From positions 12,389,468 through 12,453,467 of the forward strand of contig CM046847.1 of NCBI GenBank assembly GCA_025618425.1: 64,000 bases of DNA, read 5' to 3'. The notes beneath the pieces were generated by a model. That model was not told the origin of the DNA and searched no databases. It saw only the letters and a program-made list of their open reading frames with translations. Shown one piece after another: positions 9,913 to 20,459 of this stretch (positions are counted from its first letter, which is position 1; each line of letters begins with the position of its first letter). Both the position numbers and the translations under genes were made by a program. The stretch is from Heliocidaris tuberculata (Eukaryota; Echinodermata; Echinoidea; Camarodonta; Echinometridae).

Positions 9913-11129
9913 GTCCATGGTTGGAGATGACAGTTCGGTGAGTTTTGTAAATTTACAGCAAAAGGATGTTCCTTTACCTTTACTTTTACCCGAAGTCCTG
10001 GAAGAATGCTGTTGTCTCAGCAGTCAGGCTTCCAGTTCGCCAGAGCATTTGTAGTATAGCTGTTTTAACTACATACCACCCAAAATTAAGACTTTTTCTG
10101 GTACGACAGATCAATATGAGGAGAATGTAAAGATTCATAGTTTATTTGATAAGGCACTGGAATGAATATCAAATGTACGGGATCTGAACCCTTTTGTGGC
10201 AAGACATTAAATTTACAGTTGCCGCACTCGACCAAGGTGAGAAATATATGTAACTGTAGAAAAAATTCTTCGAATGCCCAATCTCCTTATCAGTCCTATA
10301 GCTTGGGTAATAAAGTCATGAGTATTTAACTGGATATATGGCCCCATAATATGCTGATAAAAGCATTAAAGTAAAGTAATAACTTGTCATATATTATGGG
10401 TCATAGTAATAACTCACATAAAAGTAAATGTCTCCCGTAAAAAATGATTCCATAAATTTTGAAAAGGCGTCTTTATAACTGCTGCTATTCTTATCCCTCT
10501 GTTCTTACCTCCTCTGTAAATCATTGGGTACTAAAATGTTTCACTCTTTATAGGGTATTGTTACTATTAAAATTAGTACATCCAGCATAGGTTTTAGCAA
10601 GCATAACCCATATATGAGTTGTCGGGTGCCCGAATATTGTTAATTTCAAAGTTCTACCTTTTTCATAAAATTTAGCAATTTAGTCATGAAACTGTGACGT
10701 TAAAGGTACAATGACTATCTGTTTATTTCACACACTATCATAATAAAATCATCATCATCTTCATCATAAGATTATTTCAGTTATAGGCTGGCCTGTATGA
10801 AAGATATTGGTTATACTTTAATAACAAATCTGTAGTCAAAACATCAGGTAACAGAATCAATAAAATACTCACCAGCTGTTAGGTGAGAGTGTGTTAATTT
10901 ATTTGCCATCGGAAGAGAGAATCTTAGAACAAACAACTAGAACTGCAATCGTATCGGAACGATGTGCATGCAATGTCGTCCGTATCTCTTATTTGTTGAG
11001 AAGTTGACAGGTGAAATATAAAGTTATCCATGTTAAATCATGATATAAGATAAGATGGGAGAAGATAATGCATACTGTAAAATTAGGAGATGATAGAATC
11101 GTTAAAACAAGAAACAACGAACAAAAAAC
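9913..11129. other. stretch without recognised features
   Basis: AT-rich intergenic DNA with a short CATCAT run near 10750. No open frame, RNA gene or paired terminal repeat is recognised. Confidence 0.5.
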
Positions 11130-11572
11130 AAAGAATGATGATAATGGTGATGACAATGATGATGATGATGGTGATGATGGTAATGGTGGAGTTGATGATA
11201 ATAATGATGATGGTTATAATGATGATTATGATGATGGTGATGATGATGATAATGCTGATGATTATGATGATGATGATGATCATGATTATGATGATGATGA
11301 TATAATGGTGATGGTGATCATGATGATTATGATGATATAATGATGATATAATGGTGATGCTGATCATGATTATGATGATATAATGATGATGATGATGATG
11401 ATGTTGATCGATATGTTGATAATGTTGATGATGATGATGATATAATAATGATGACGATGGTGAGCATTATTATGATATAATGATGATAATGGTGATGAAA
11501 TAATAATGATGATAATGGTGATGATGATAATGACGATGATGATGATGATATAATAATAATGATGATGGTGGT
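11130..11572. repeat. ~440-bp compound (GAT)n microsatellite
   Basis: Imperfect GAT/GGT/AAT triplet array. All open frames here are Asp-, Met/Ile- or His-rich repeats produced by the three phases and the complementary strand. Confidence 0.97.
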
Positions 11573-12060
11573 GCATGCCCTGACCCAAATGGCTTTCTAC
11601 AGGCTCCAGTCTACATGGCCTCAACACAATGAAGCATAGTAAAACACGCGCATCACTTTGGGGTTGTGCGGTATTTAACATAAGGAAAGGAAGAAATCAA
11701 AGATCATAGAACAATGACAGTAGGGTAAAACATAGAAAGACAAGATGACAAAGAATAGCATAGGGAAAGGTAGTAGGATAAAATGCCTTTCCATAGCCTC
11801 TGGCCACGTGGCTTCCACACTATATGTGACGCATAGTATACCAGGCCACATCGGCTTTGCGTAGAATTGTATTGAAGAAAATGTCGTTAAATGGCATGTA
11901 CTGAAATAGCTTTATTTGCTAATAACTGGGCTCTTTTTTGTTCTTTATGTGCCGTATTTGGTATCATACGAAAGAGCATTTCATGGCCGTCATTTTGGGA
12001 CCACTTTCATATTTTTATGACAATCCTATCGAAGCGTGTGATGCATGAAAGATTTATAGA
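11573..12060. other. unrecognised moderately repetitive sequence
   Basis: Contains a phrase GTGCCGTATTTGGTATC...GAGCATTTCATGGCCGTCATTTTG (about 11949-11997) that recurs in diverged form at about 12480-12530 (CCGTGTTTGGTATCTC...ATTTCATTGCGGTCATTTTG). This suggests that 11890-12540 belongs to one internally repetitive element. A 61-codon open frame at 11891-12076 resembles nothing known to me. Confidence 0.4.
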
Positions 12061-12401
12061 ACAAAATGGCGTCTAAAATGTCACGCTTGACCGATTTTCA
12101 AAATCCGGCTTCGAGATTCTCTTTATTTTGCCTCGAAGAATGTGCCTGCCAGATTTCAAGAAAAATAAAGATCGTTCAGGGGGCCAAAGTTGGGATCCCG
12201 ATTTTCCCCATAGACAAAATACGTGTAATGCACAAAATGGCATCTAAAATGTGACGCTTGACCGATTTTAAAAAATCCGGCTTCGAGATTCTCTTCATTT
12301 TGCCTCAAAGAATGTGCCTGCAAAATTTCAAGAAAAGTAAAGATCGTTCAGGGGGGCAAAGTTGGGATCCCGATTTGCCCATAGACAATACGTGTAATGC
12401 A
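12061..12401. repeat. tandem duplication, 2 x ~171 bp
   Basis: Unit 1 at 12061-12231 and unit 2 at 12232-12401 both run ACAAAATGGC...TCTAAAATGT...GCTTGACCGATTTT...GTTGGGATCCCGATTT...GTGTAATGCA. Scattered differences (for example GTCACGC/GTGACGC) show that the duplication is older than the 70-bp one at 4588. Confidence 0.92.
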
Positions 12402-13457
12402 TGGCGGAAACTCTGCAGGATTCGTATTATGACCTGACTTAAATCGCGATTTACTGAAAATTTTCTGTGAGACCCTATACCGTGTTTGGTATCTCTGAGA
12501 AGGGAATTTCATTGCGGTCATTTTGAGCTGAATGTCATTAGTGCGTCATTTAAAATAAGCATATTACGCCATATTATGTAATGCATAATAATTTGAGATT
12601 TTTTGCGATAACTTCGTGATGACGTCATCAATTTTTACCAAATTGAGCTGACAGTTGTCAAATACATTGATACACACACCTACTAAGTTTCAAAGATGTA
12701 GGTTTAAATTTCGCAATTTTAGAGCAAGTTGAAGTTATTTCGGCATTTCCGTAAATTTCATGATTTTGACGAGCAATTTTCACCAAGTTGGTCTGTGATA
12801 AGGTATATATTATTTCAGTTGGCTGAATAGAGTATATCTTGAAGCACCTAAATCCAAAAAAGGGTACGGTTTTAGCCAGGCATGATGGAGATACGGCCAC
12901 AAGAAAATAGCCATTTTGGAAACTTTAGAGGGCGCTATTTTTATTATGTCGAATCATTGAAGCATGAAACTGATCAGGGATGTGTGCAATGACAAGATAA
13001 AGCCACAGTGAAAATTTGAGACAAAAATGACTTGATATGAGGAAGTTATGGCAATTTTTCAAATTCGGGAATGAATATTTGAAGAATTTTAATGTTTTTT
13101 AATGTTGCCGATTTCGGATTTGAATTTAGAGTATGAAGATGAAATTTTGAAGGTTAGGTAAAAAAAAGAAAGTTGAAGAACAAGTATTACTCTATATAGA
13201 GCACTTTGTTAGAAGTCTGTAGCATGTAGGATAGTGGAGATAGGCAAGAAGAAAGAAAGACATGAAAATGGCCCGAAAATGGACAAAATGGCGCCTGGAT
13301 GTTCATGCATGAGTGATTTCGGAAAATGAAGAGTCAGGTGCACAACAAGACATGGCAAGGAAGATGGCTATGAAATTTGAAATGAAATGGACGAGAGGAA
13401 GGGACCTAATTAGGAGGAACAAGCACTACGTGCAAAATGAATAGGAGTTTGAGGTAA
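12402..13457. other. unrecognised sequence ending in an (AAG)n tail
   Basis: Purine-rich DNA with repeated AAAATGGC and GAAATTTGA-like words and no coding frame. Because it runs into (AAG)n at 13458-13499, it could be the non-coding 3' part of a retroelement, but no protein or second copy supports that. Confidence 0.35.
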
Positions 13458-13499
13458 GAAGATCAAGAAGAAGAAGAAGAAGAAGAAGAAGAAGAAGAA
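13458..13499. repeat. (AAG)n microsatellite
   Basis: Thirteen or so AAG triplets. Just downstream is a perfect palindrome CAATGTCGTA-G-TACGACATTG at about 13532-13552. Confidence 0.95.
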
Positions 13500-13715
13500 T
13501 AGGAAAGTCAGAACGCGAACGGAAACAGGTCAATGTCGTAGTACGACATTGCAATAAGCGTACTAATTGACTTTCTCGGTAATCGCCCTGTTAACTCGCA
13601 TGTTATGTAAAAGTATTACTCTTACTCCTTGAAAGGACGTAAATCGAATTGAATTGAATTTCTCAAACATCATTGATTTACATCAATATTCTCTTCATAA
13701 GCAAATAACAGAGTA

Positions 13716-13756
13716 TATCATATAATATATATATATATAAATATATATATAAATAC
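13716..13756. repeat. (AT)n microsatellite
   Basis: Alternating AT run with two short interruptions, next to the inverted repeat at 13772-13841. Confidence 0.9.
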
Positions 13757-13771
13757 TGGATTATGTGCACG

Positions 13772-13841
13772 ACAAATACTAAATTATCCCGAGTGCAGTT
13801 TTGTTTGAAATAGACCTGCACGAGGGATAATTTAGTATTTA
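13772..13841. repeat. 27-bp inverted repeat (hairpin)
   Basis: ACAAATACTAAATTATCCC-GAGTGCAG (13772-13798) is mirrored by CTGCACGA-GGGATAATTTAGTATTTAG (13815-13841) with a 16-bp loop. The following sequence to about 14060 contains further short palindromic blocks such as CACGGGATTCCCCGTG, which suggests a degenerate foldback element. Confidence 0.8.
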
Positions 13842-14064
13842 GGGTTCATATGGTCCAGTAATGGTACATAAATAGAAGATGCACTAATTGCTATAGTAAA
13901 TAGTCCCCTAGATCTATAACTGTTACAGTGTATTAATTAAGCACGGGCCCTAGGTCTATGTTATTCATTTAACACGGGATTCCCCGTGCAAAAATCAAAG
14001 TTCATGCACTATAACAAAAAAAATTTGCACGTCATGCGATGCGAATCTAACCAATCACAGCGCG

Positions 14065-14067
<3 letters not shown>

Positions 14068-14114
<47 letters not shown>

Positions 14115-14120
14115 TATTTA

Positions 14121-14161
<41 letters not shown>
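14068..14161. repeat. two long (AT)n tracts
   Basis: (AT)n at 14068-14111 and 14124-14161 separated by CACTATTTACC. Tyr/Ile open frames are repeat artefacts. Confidence 0.97.
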
Positions 14162-14163
<2 letters not shown>

Positions 14164-14335
14164 AATATTTAGAGTGTTTAACAGAAGTATAACATATGTC
14201 AAATGGAAGGTTAATACAAAAAAAAATATAAGGGAAAATATGAACAGTGATTTCATAATAATTTATGATAGTATATATATCCTAAAAGATACAATGAAAA
14301 CACGTGAAAGTCAGGTAATCTGACATTTGATTCGG

Positions 14336-14455
14336 TGACAATCGCTCCAGGCTTTATTTCCTCAAAAATATAGGGTTAGAATTAGGGTTACAATTGGATA
14401 TCAGGCGAAATTTAGGGTTAGGTTTAGGGTTTATTGTAGTGTTTGGTTCAGTGTT
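14336..14455. repeat. dispersed repeat with ACAATNGCTCC and TTAGGG-like words, copy 2
   Basis: GACAATCGCTCCAGG, CCTCAAAAATATAGGGTTAG, then TTAGGGTTAGGTTTAGGG and AGTGTTTGGTTC. It shares word order with 9795-9912 and 57268-57366. Confidence 0.55.
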
Positions 14456-14630
14456 GAAGTTAGGCATTCAGTTGGTGTAAGAAATCTACAGCGGAGTAAT
14501 TGAAGCTGAATTGAGCACGAATGTACGTCCTGAAGTCACAGTTCGTCCTCGTTATGTAATTCGTTTTACGCTCAAATTAGCTGTTCATTGGCAGGCTTAT
14601 GTGAATGTTAACTGAGATTGGAGAAGTGTA

Positions 14631-14820
14631 AGTTATTTTCCGTGTATAATAGCGTTAGTTCACAAGAAATTTTGGTCATTTGATTAGAGAAGATACGCTT
14701 GAAATAATCAAGCAACGACGTAAAAATTACGAGACTTGTGTTGGCTGCCGGTCAACCCTGAACTCCCGTAAATTCAAACACTTTTGTGTTATAATTTGAA
14801 CAAAGAGTTTTTTTTCAGTG
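14631..14820. mobile_element. short DNA element, CACTGAAAAA end, copy 1
   Basis: The words TTTCCGTGTATAATAGCG, TAGTTCACAAGAA, GCTTGAAATAA and TGTGTTGGCTGCCGGTCAA match the element at 58749-58969 in the same order. The right end is TTTTTTTCAGTG followed by TA. The left end has decayed. No coding capacity. Confidence 0.6.
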
Positions 14821-14822
14821 TA

Positions 14823-17549
14823 AGACCGAACAAACAATTACATTACACTCAATGGTCAAGGATTGGTCAGTTTAGATTGGAATCGGTTTGCAGTCGGTTT
14901 TGTGGTTCGACTTAGATCTGAGGAAAATGGGCAAAATCAATTTACTTTTGCACACGAGCTTATTTTCTGGAAAAACTGCGTGGAAATCTTTAAATAGGTA
15001 TATATAAACCCACTCTTGGTTTTTGCTTTAAAACCGCATAGTTCTAAAGTTGAAGACATATGGGAATCCGATGTATCTATGTTAACCTTTGGTAGAATGG
15101 GGGAAAATGAAAGTTTTGCGTCACTTATCACTGGTCGGCAGCTGCCAAAATGTTCCACCGCACTCAACCTGCACAGTGTGTGTCAAACGAAACCCATATT
15201 TAACATGTTTAAGCCCCAATATCCTTTCTTTAATTGAAATTTGCTGGAATACTTAGTATATTATATGAGTAAGCTAGTTGATAATATCTTTTTTTCAACT
15301 TTAATGATTGCTAATACACAAATGCAATCATAGATGGCTGGATATTTTTTTCTAACATGTCAAAATCGTCTTTGGGTTGAATGGTGTGCAGAATACACTT
15401 TCAGTGACTGTGTGAAGGCTTCCATGTGGAATAGAGACCATTCAACCCAAACTTGGTGTTATCATCCATTGCTTTTATCAGGGCAGAGGCAAATTTCACA
15501 TAAATCAAGAAAACACTTCAGTTCGCAGAATCTCTAACTCAGTTAGCACGTGTTTTTACTGATTGTGAGTGGTCGGGGTCCCCCTCCCCCCTTCGTCGTG
15601 AAATATTCTTGATCCGCGGCTGTTTTTAATTACGAATGATCTCCTTTCCTTCCATCACGGCTTTATCAAGATGTTTGAGGCAACTGGTAGACCCTTTGAT
15701 ATTTTCTTTAAAAAAAAAAAGATTTTTATGTGAAATCACTTATTGTCATATCGATCCTGCGTAGCACGATTTTCATGCAATGTCGGACATCTTGTGATTC
15801 AGCAAAGAGTGCGAAAGAAGGTTTCTAAAGCGTTCTTATCAGTGTTAAGAGGTACGTCATAGGCGAGCGTCAGAGATGAATGAAAGACTCGATCGTACAT
15901 AGTGAACGAGCGGAAAGCTGTCGTCGTTTAACCCCGCAAAGAGATAGGTTCAAGAAAGTGGCGTCGCCTATTCTGTCACATTGATATGATGGAGACGTTA
16001 AGTGGCGAAGCTGCATGGGGGTACCTTGTAATGAATGCAGAGAAAAGAAAAAATAAATAAAGAGAAATGGGAAAAGGGGGAGAAAGAAGGGGTTAAGGGA
16101 GGAAACTTGAAGATTAGATGATACAACCTCCTTTATCACCATCCTCTTACTCGATAACCTTGTTCTTTCTTATTTTATCAACAAAGAATTAAAAGTCCGC
16201 TCCCCCTCCCCCACACGCACAAACTTATGATACTAGTGCCCCTGGAGCATTTATTGACAAATCTAGCACCTATCTTTCGCAGTGACGTAAGGTGACCTTT
16301 TCACCCCTTTGCATCTTTAGAATATTCAAAACAGTTCTAGTCTGACGTGACAATTTCCCCCAACTCACCACTAGAGCACTGAAGTTTGACGCCATGTCGT
16401 AAGCTGCAATAATAATCTCAAAAGCTGAAAAATGACTTGTTGCATGCATTTTCGAGGAAAAACCTCCGAATACTTATTTTGATGGGATATTTGAAGCTAA
16501 GGAAAAGAAAGACATGTGTTTCGATTAAGCTATACCATCATAGTCATATGATATTCAGTGATAAAACTCTCATATAATTATGATAGTGAAATACGCAGAA
16601 ATGCATATTTAATCTGCGCATAACATGAGTGACATGCTCCATTTCTTACCACATCAGGTTTAAAAAAAAAGTAGTACATTCAACCGAATTTCGAGCATTT
16701 TCTGTACAACGATAATACACAACTTATCCAATCAGCGCCACCGTGATGTGGAAGAGTGCAATTTTAGGACAGTGTGTACTCATACATTTCAGTTTTACAT
16801 AATTAGCTTTGATATCGCGTCATGTTAATGTCGATTTTGAAAGAGTTACGGGATAAATCTCGAGCTACCTTGGGGCAAATATTTGTTTATATGAAATGGC
16901 CAAAATGTAGCGCCGAGCACACAGTGTGTACAGTGAACACTGTTGATGATATCCAATTAAATTGAGCAAACACTTGCCAAGGCTCAAGTACAGCTGCCGC
17001 AAGCATCCGAATCTCCGGTGAGTAAAAGAAAAGCACCTTTGAAACATATTCTAAGCATTTAGCACGATGTTATTATCACGAAATTTCCATCCGATGTCAA
17101 ATTGTGTCTAAAATGTTTCAATCATCATTTTTAGATAAAGAGGGAAAAACCGTTTTGAGGTGGTTGGTATCGCATTCGCAATAAATGCAAATAAATACTG
17201 CATTATAAAAAAAAATACTTCGTTTTGAGATAGGCGTTATGGTTATTGACAAATGATTTTTGTGAAAAAAGCATGTCTGCAAATTAAATGCATTTAGAAA
17301 ATGTGAAATGAGAGGAATTTATGAAAAGAGTTAAATTACGTCCTGGTTTTCAGATTACCTCTGAGTCATGGCAAATAAAAATGAGAGAACGCGATATAGA
17401 GAGAGAAATGAGAAATAGAGAAGATGCATTCAACAAGCGCGAATGAATAGCGATGAAGACTGAAATATAGCAATTTTTTTAACTTAGTGAATGATGGTGG
17501 TGGGTCTCTTCTCATGTTCTTAATCAGCACGAAGAGACAGCTTGGATGA
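14823..17549. other. stretch without recognised genes
   Basis: AT-rich intergenic DNA. It holds a perfect 15-bp inverted repeat (TTTGGGTTGAATGGT, 15371-15385 and 15437-15451). Open frames of 60-90 codons at 14937-16142 and 16865-17047 show no domain, signal peptide or conserved motif that I recognise. Confidence 0.45.
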
Positions 17550-17557
17550 CGGTTGAA

Positions 17558-17817
17558 CAGGGGTGGCGCCAGGGTATTTAAAAGGGGGGGGGGGCAAAAT
17601 GACGCGTATAGCAACGTCGCACGTCGAGGGTCTTGAAATAACAAATAGGACTATAACAGTTATGTCGTAATTGCATGGCCTAGCCTTCTCTTCTCCATTT
17701 CCCCTTCTCTTTCTCCTTTTTTCCCCCTTCTTCCTCTTTTTTTTTTTTTTTTTGCTCGCTTGAAAAATGATAGGGGGCGGCCGCCCTCCCCTTTCCCCCC
17801 CTGTAGCGCCGCCCCTG
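17558..17817 (+). mobile_element. hAT-like MITE, CAGGGGYGGCGC family, copy 1
   Basis: A 260-bp element with ends CAGGGGTGGCGCCAGGG and the inverse of CAGGGGCGGCGCTACAGG. It is flanked by a perfect 8-bp target duplication CGGTTGAA (17550-17557 and 17818-17825). Poly-G near the left end and pyrimidine-rich DNA inside; no open frame. An inverted relative is at 43806-44073. Confidence 0.88.
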
Positions 17818-17997
17818 CGGTTGAATATCTTATATAGTTAAATGATGTAAGGTAATTTTTGTTTTATAATCAACGAACATCATTTCTCTTTCTATATCTG
17901 CTTCTTTGTGTAACAAACGTCGTATAAAAAAGAAACGATTTTAAAATCGTTTCCAGTAGATTATGTCTCTGTCGCTTTATGTCCCCCTTTCTCGTGA

Positions 17998-18070
17998 TCA
18001 TCGTCAACGTGATCATCATCTTTACCATCGTCGTCACCGCTATCATCATCATCGTCATCATTATCTCCAT
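17998..18070. repeat. imperfect (ATC/GTC)n microsatellite
   Basis: Imperfect CATCATCG-type triplets. The Met/Thr-rich minus-strand frame over it is a repeat product. Confidence 0.85.
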
Positions 18071-18317
18071 ATTGGAGAATAATACTTTTAGAATTATGTA
18101 GTCATCTCTATATCACAATTTATATATTTGAATATTAGTATATTTGTGTACATACTCAATAACTTTGACATTTGTTCCCCTTGTCACGCTCGGCCTTGTA
18201 TATTTTTTTTTCTAAAAAGAAATGAGAAAAAAAGTAATTTTGATATACTATGTTATTGTTCCCTTGAGTTTATCTACAACATAATTAAAAGTTGATGATA
18301 AAAATTGATAAACATTT

Positions 18318-18356
18318 TGTGCGTGTGCGTGGGTGCGTGTGTGTGTGTGTGTGTGA
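18318..18356. repeat. (GT)n microsatellite
   Basis: GTGTGT run with a few interruptions at its left end. Confidence 0.9.
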
Positions 18357-18770
18357 TATTGCCAAGATAATAATGCATGGTTAGGTCTGCCCAAATAGCC
18401 TTAATTACCCGCATTGTTAACGTGTTTAGGGTCAATAATAGGGACCTACATTTTTACTTCGTCTCCAAGACTGCTTATTTAATTTACAATGTCCTAATTT
18501 ATGAATTTTTTATCCCTTGAGTAAGCGTGCATCTGCACTTTATATCATCCATACAAACTCTTCAAAAATAGGCTGCTGAGTGACACAAATTAAATGCTAA
18601 AATTGGGGCAACAAATTGACTTACGCCTGGCTATATCATGAGCTTTGCATGAGGCCCGCGGTGAAATATGCTTACAGATGAGGAAATGCCAAAATGGCGT
18701 GGACCTGAACAATGTAAGAATTGGAGCGTGTGCTTTCGCGACGTGCAAGGAGTGGAGATAAAACTCAGTT

Positions 18771-18802
18771 CTCTCTCTCTCTCTCTCTCTTTCTCTTTCC
18801 CT
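18771..18802. repeat. (CT)n microsatellite
   Basis: TCTCTC run of about 30 bases. Confidence 0.9.
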
Positions 18803-18897
18803 TCCTCTACTTGGTAGGTCGATATACTCTTACAAAACAGTAAATGATGGCAGAATACAACAACCTTTATATCCTTCCTTTCCTTATTGTTACTTGT

Positions 18898-19160
18898 CGC
18901 TTTTTTCCGAAGGTTCCTAATTCCTAATAAGGTTCGTTTATCCGAAGATTCGTTAATCCGAAAGGTTTCTTTGATATTCCGAAGGTTCGTTATATACTCC
19001 GAAGGTTCATAATTTTAAAGGTTTGCAATTCCGTAATTCCGTAATTCCGAAAATGAAATAGAAGCCCATTTCGTTTTCGAAATTATTCTCGAAATTGCGA
19101 ACTTTTGGATAAACCAACCTTCGGGTATACCAACTTTCGTGATAAGGAACCTTCTGAAAG
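18898..19160. mobile_element. palindromic CCGAAGGTTC element, copy 2
   Basis: Repeated TTCCGAAGGTTC, GGTTCGTTTATCCGAAG and AATTCCGAAAATGAAATAG words, with mirrored counterparts on the right (TTTCGAAATTATTCTCG, CGAACTTTTGGATAAACC). It is the same family as 8430-8932 but shorter and more diverged. Confidence 0.65.
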
Positions 19161-19306
19161 CGAGTGCCCTAGCTCCTTTCCGATATGTCTTCTGAATCCT
19201 ATGCCTTTTTGGACCAGAAATCCTCATGGCTTGTCACCGTCACCGCCCCCCCCCCCCCCCTCCTTCATCCATTTCCCCCTCCCCCTCTCTTTCTTTCTCT
19301 CTCTCC

Positions 19307-19352
19307 ATCCCCAAAGCAAAGAATGATGGAGCTTGTGCGAAAACGTGGACAA
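19307..19352. repeat. 46-bp segment duplicated exactly at 19850-19895 (copy 1)
   Basis: The segment starts ATCCCCAAAGCAAAGAATG and ends AAAACGTGGACAA. It directly follows a (CT)n patch. The same 46 bases reappear 543 bases downstream without any difference that I can see. Confidence 0.95.
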
Positions 19353-19795
19353 CACATAATCTTGTATGTAAAAAAGCAAAGGCCGGCCCACACCAAGGAG
19401 TTATCACATAACTCCTTGCTCACACGAGGCGTAATTTGGTGACCGCGTCAGTAACTGGTACGGTCTTCTGCATGCGCGTCATGAAAAAAAATGATATCGA
19501 TTGAAAGGTGTTAGCAAAATGAACAGTGCAAACAATGATTTTAATAACTGACGTATGGGTTAAATGCCTTCACAGGCTTCATTAGCGCAGGTAAGGAAGC
19601 AATAATGTTTATTTTCCTGGACCAAACAACCCGTCTATACATCACAGCACGCAATGCAGAAGGACTGAAGCGGCTTGCTCTCGAGAAGCAGTTCCATTTG
19701 GGAGGATCCCACTAGAAAGAAACAACCCATGAGACATGCATGCAAACGACCCGCGAGACCGAAATCAACAAAGTGTCACTAGGCCTAAAGGCCAC

Positions 19796-19930
19796 TTAAC
19801 CCCCCCCCCCCCAAAAAAAATAAATAAATAAATAAATAAATAAATAAATATCCCCAAAGCAAAGAATGATGGAGCTTGTGCGAAAACGTGGACAAAGGCC
19901 ACTTAACCCCCCCCCCAAAAAAAATAAAAA

Positions 19931-19975
<45 letters not shown>

Positions 19976-20095
19976 AATAAAAAATAAATAAAATAAAAAA
20001 TAAATAAATAAAAATAAAATAAAAAATAAAATAAATGAATAAAAAAATTAAAAATAAATAAAATAAAATAAATAAATGAATAAATAAAACATAGA
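19796..20095. repeat. (TAAA)n tract split by the exact 46-bp copy
   Basis: The block GGCCACTTAAC, poly-C, poly-A, (TAAA)n appears twice: before and after the 46-bp segment at 19850-19895. The second array extends to about 20095. The long Phe/Leu/Ile minus-strand open frame here (19785-20255) comes from the tetranucleotide and is not a gene. Confidence 0.95.
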
Positions 20096-20242
20096 GAAAT
20101 TCATTTAGAAATATATAGAAAAAAAGAAAATTCCCCAAAATACAAAAATACATTGAAAAATATATAGAATAGAAGAAAATTCCGAAAGGCCCACAAGATC
20201 GAAAGCCCAAGAGATAGACAAGCCAACTTAATGACAGCCTAT

Positions 20243-20453
20243 GGCCCGAATTCACAAAGGAGGTTTGGATTAAACCATGGTTTAAACCCCCTCCTGGTTT
20301 TTTTAAGCGTACGTGCGCACGGAATCCGATCCAATCATATACTTCCTTTGAGCGCGCGCATGGGCAATGTACGCTTATTTACGCTTATTTTAGTACGCTT
20401 ACGGAGGTTTAAACCTTACCCATGGTTTAAACCTCCTTTTGTGAATTCGGGCC
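20243..20453. mobile_element. 211-bp TIR element, GGCCCGAATTCACAAA ends
   Basis: The terminal inverted repeats start GGCCCGAATTCACAAAGGAGG and the inverse of GGCCCGAATTCACAAAAGGAGG. They continue into ACCATGGTTTAAACC-type palindromes, giving about 45 bp of near-match. A 3-bp flank TAT occurs on each side (20240-20242, 20454-20456). No coding capacity. A 3-bp duplication fits a Harbinger-like origin, but TAT is not decisive. Confidence 0.85.
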
Positions 20454-20459
20454 TATGAG

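Noticed and set aside
11068..11681. Asp-, Met- and Ile/His-rich open frames on both strands
   Set aside because: All phases of a (GAT)n array stay open; no real protein is implied.
19785..20255. 156-codon Phe/Leu/Ile-rich frame that looks like a membrane protein
   Set aside because: It is the reverse translation of (TAAA)n repeats; the apparent membrane segments are repeat artefacts.
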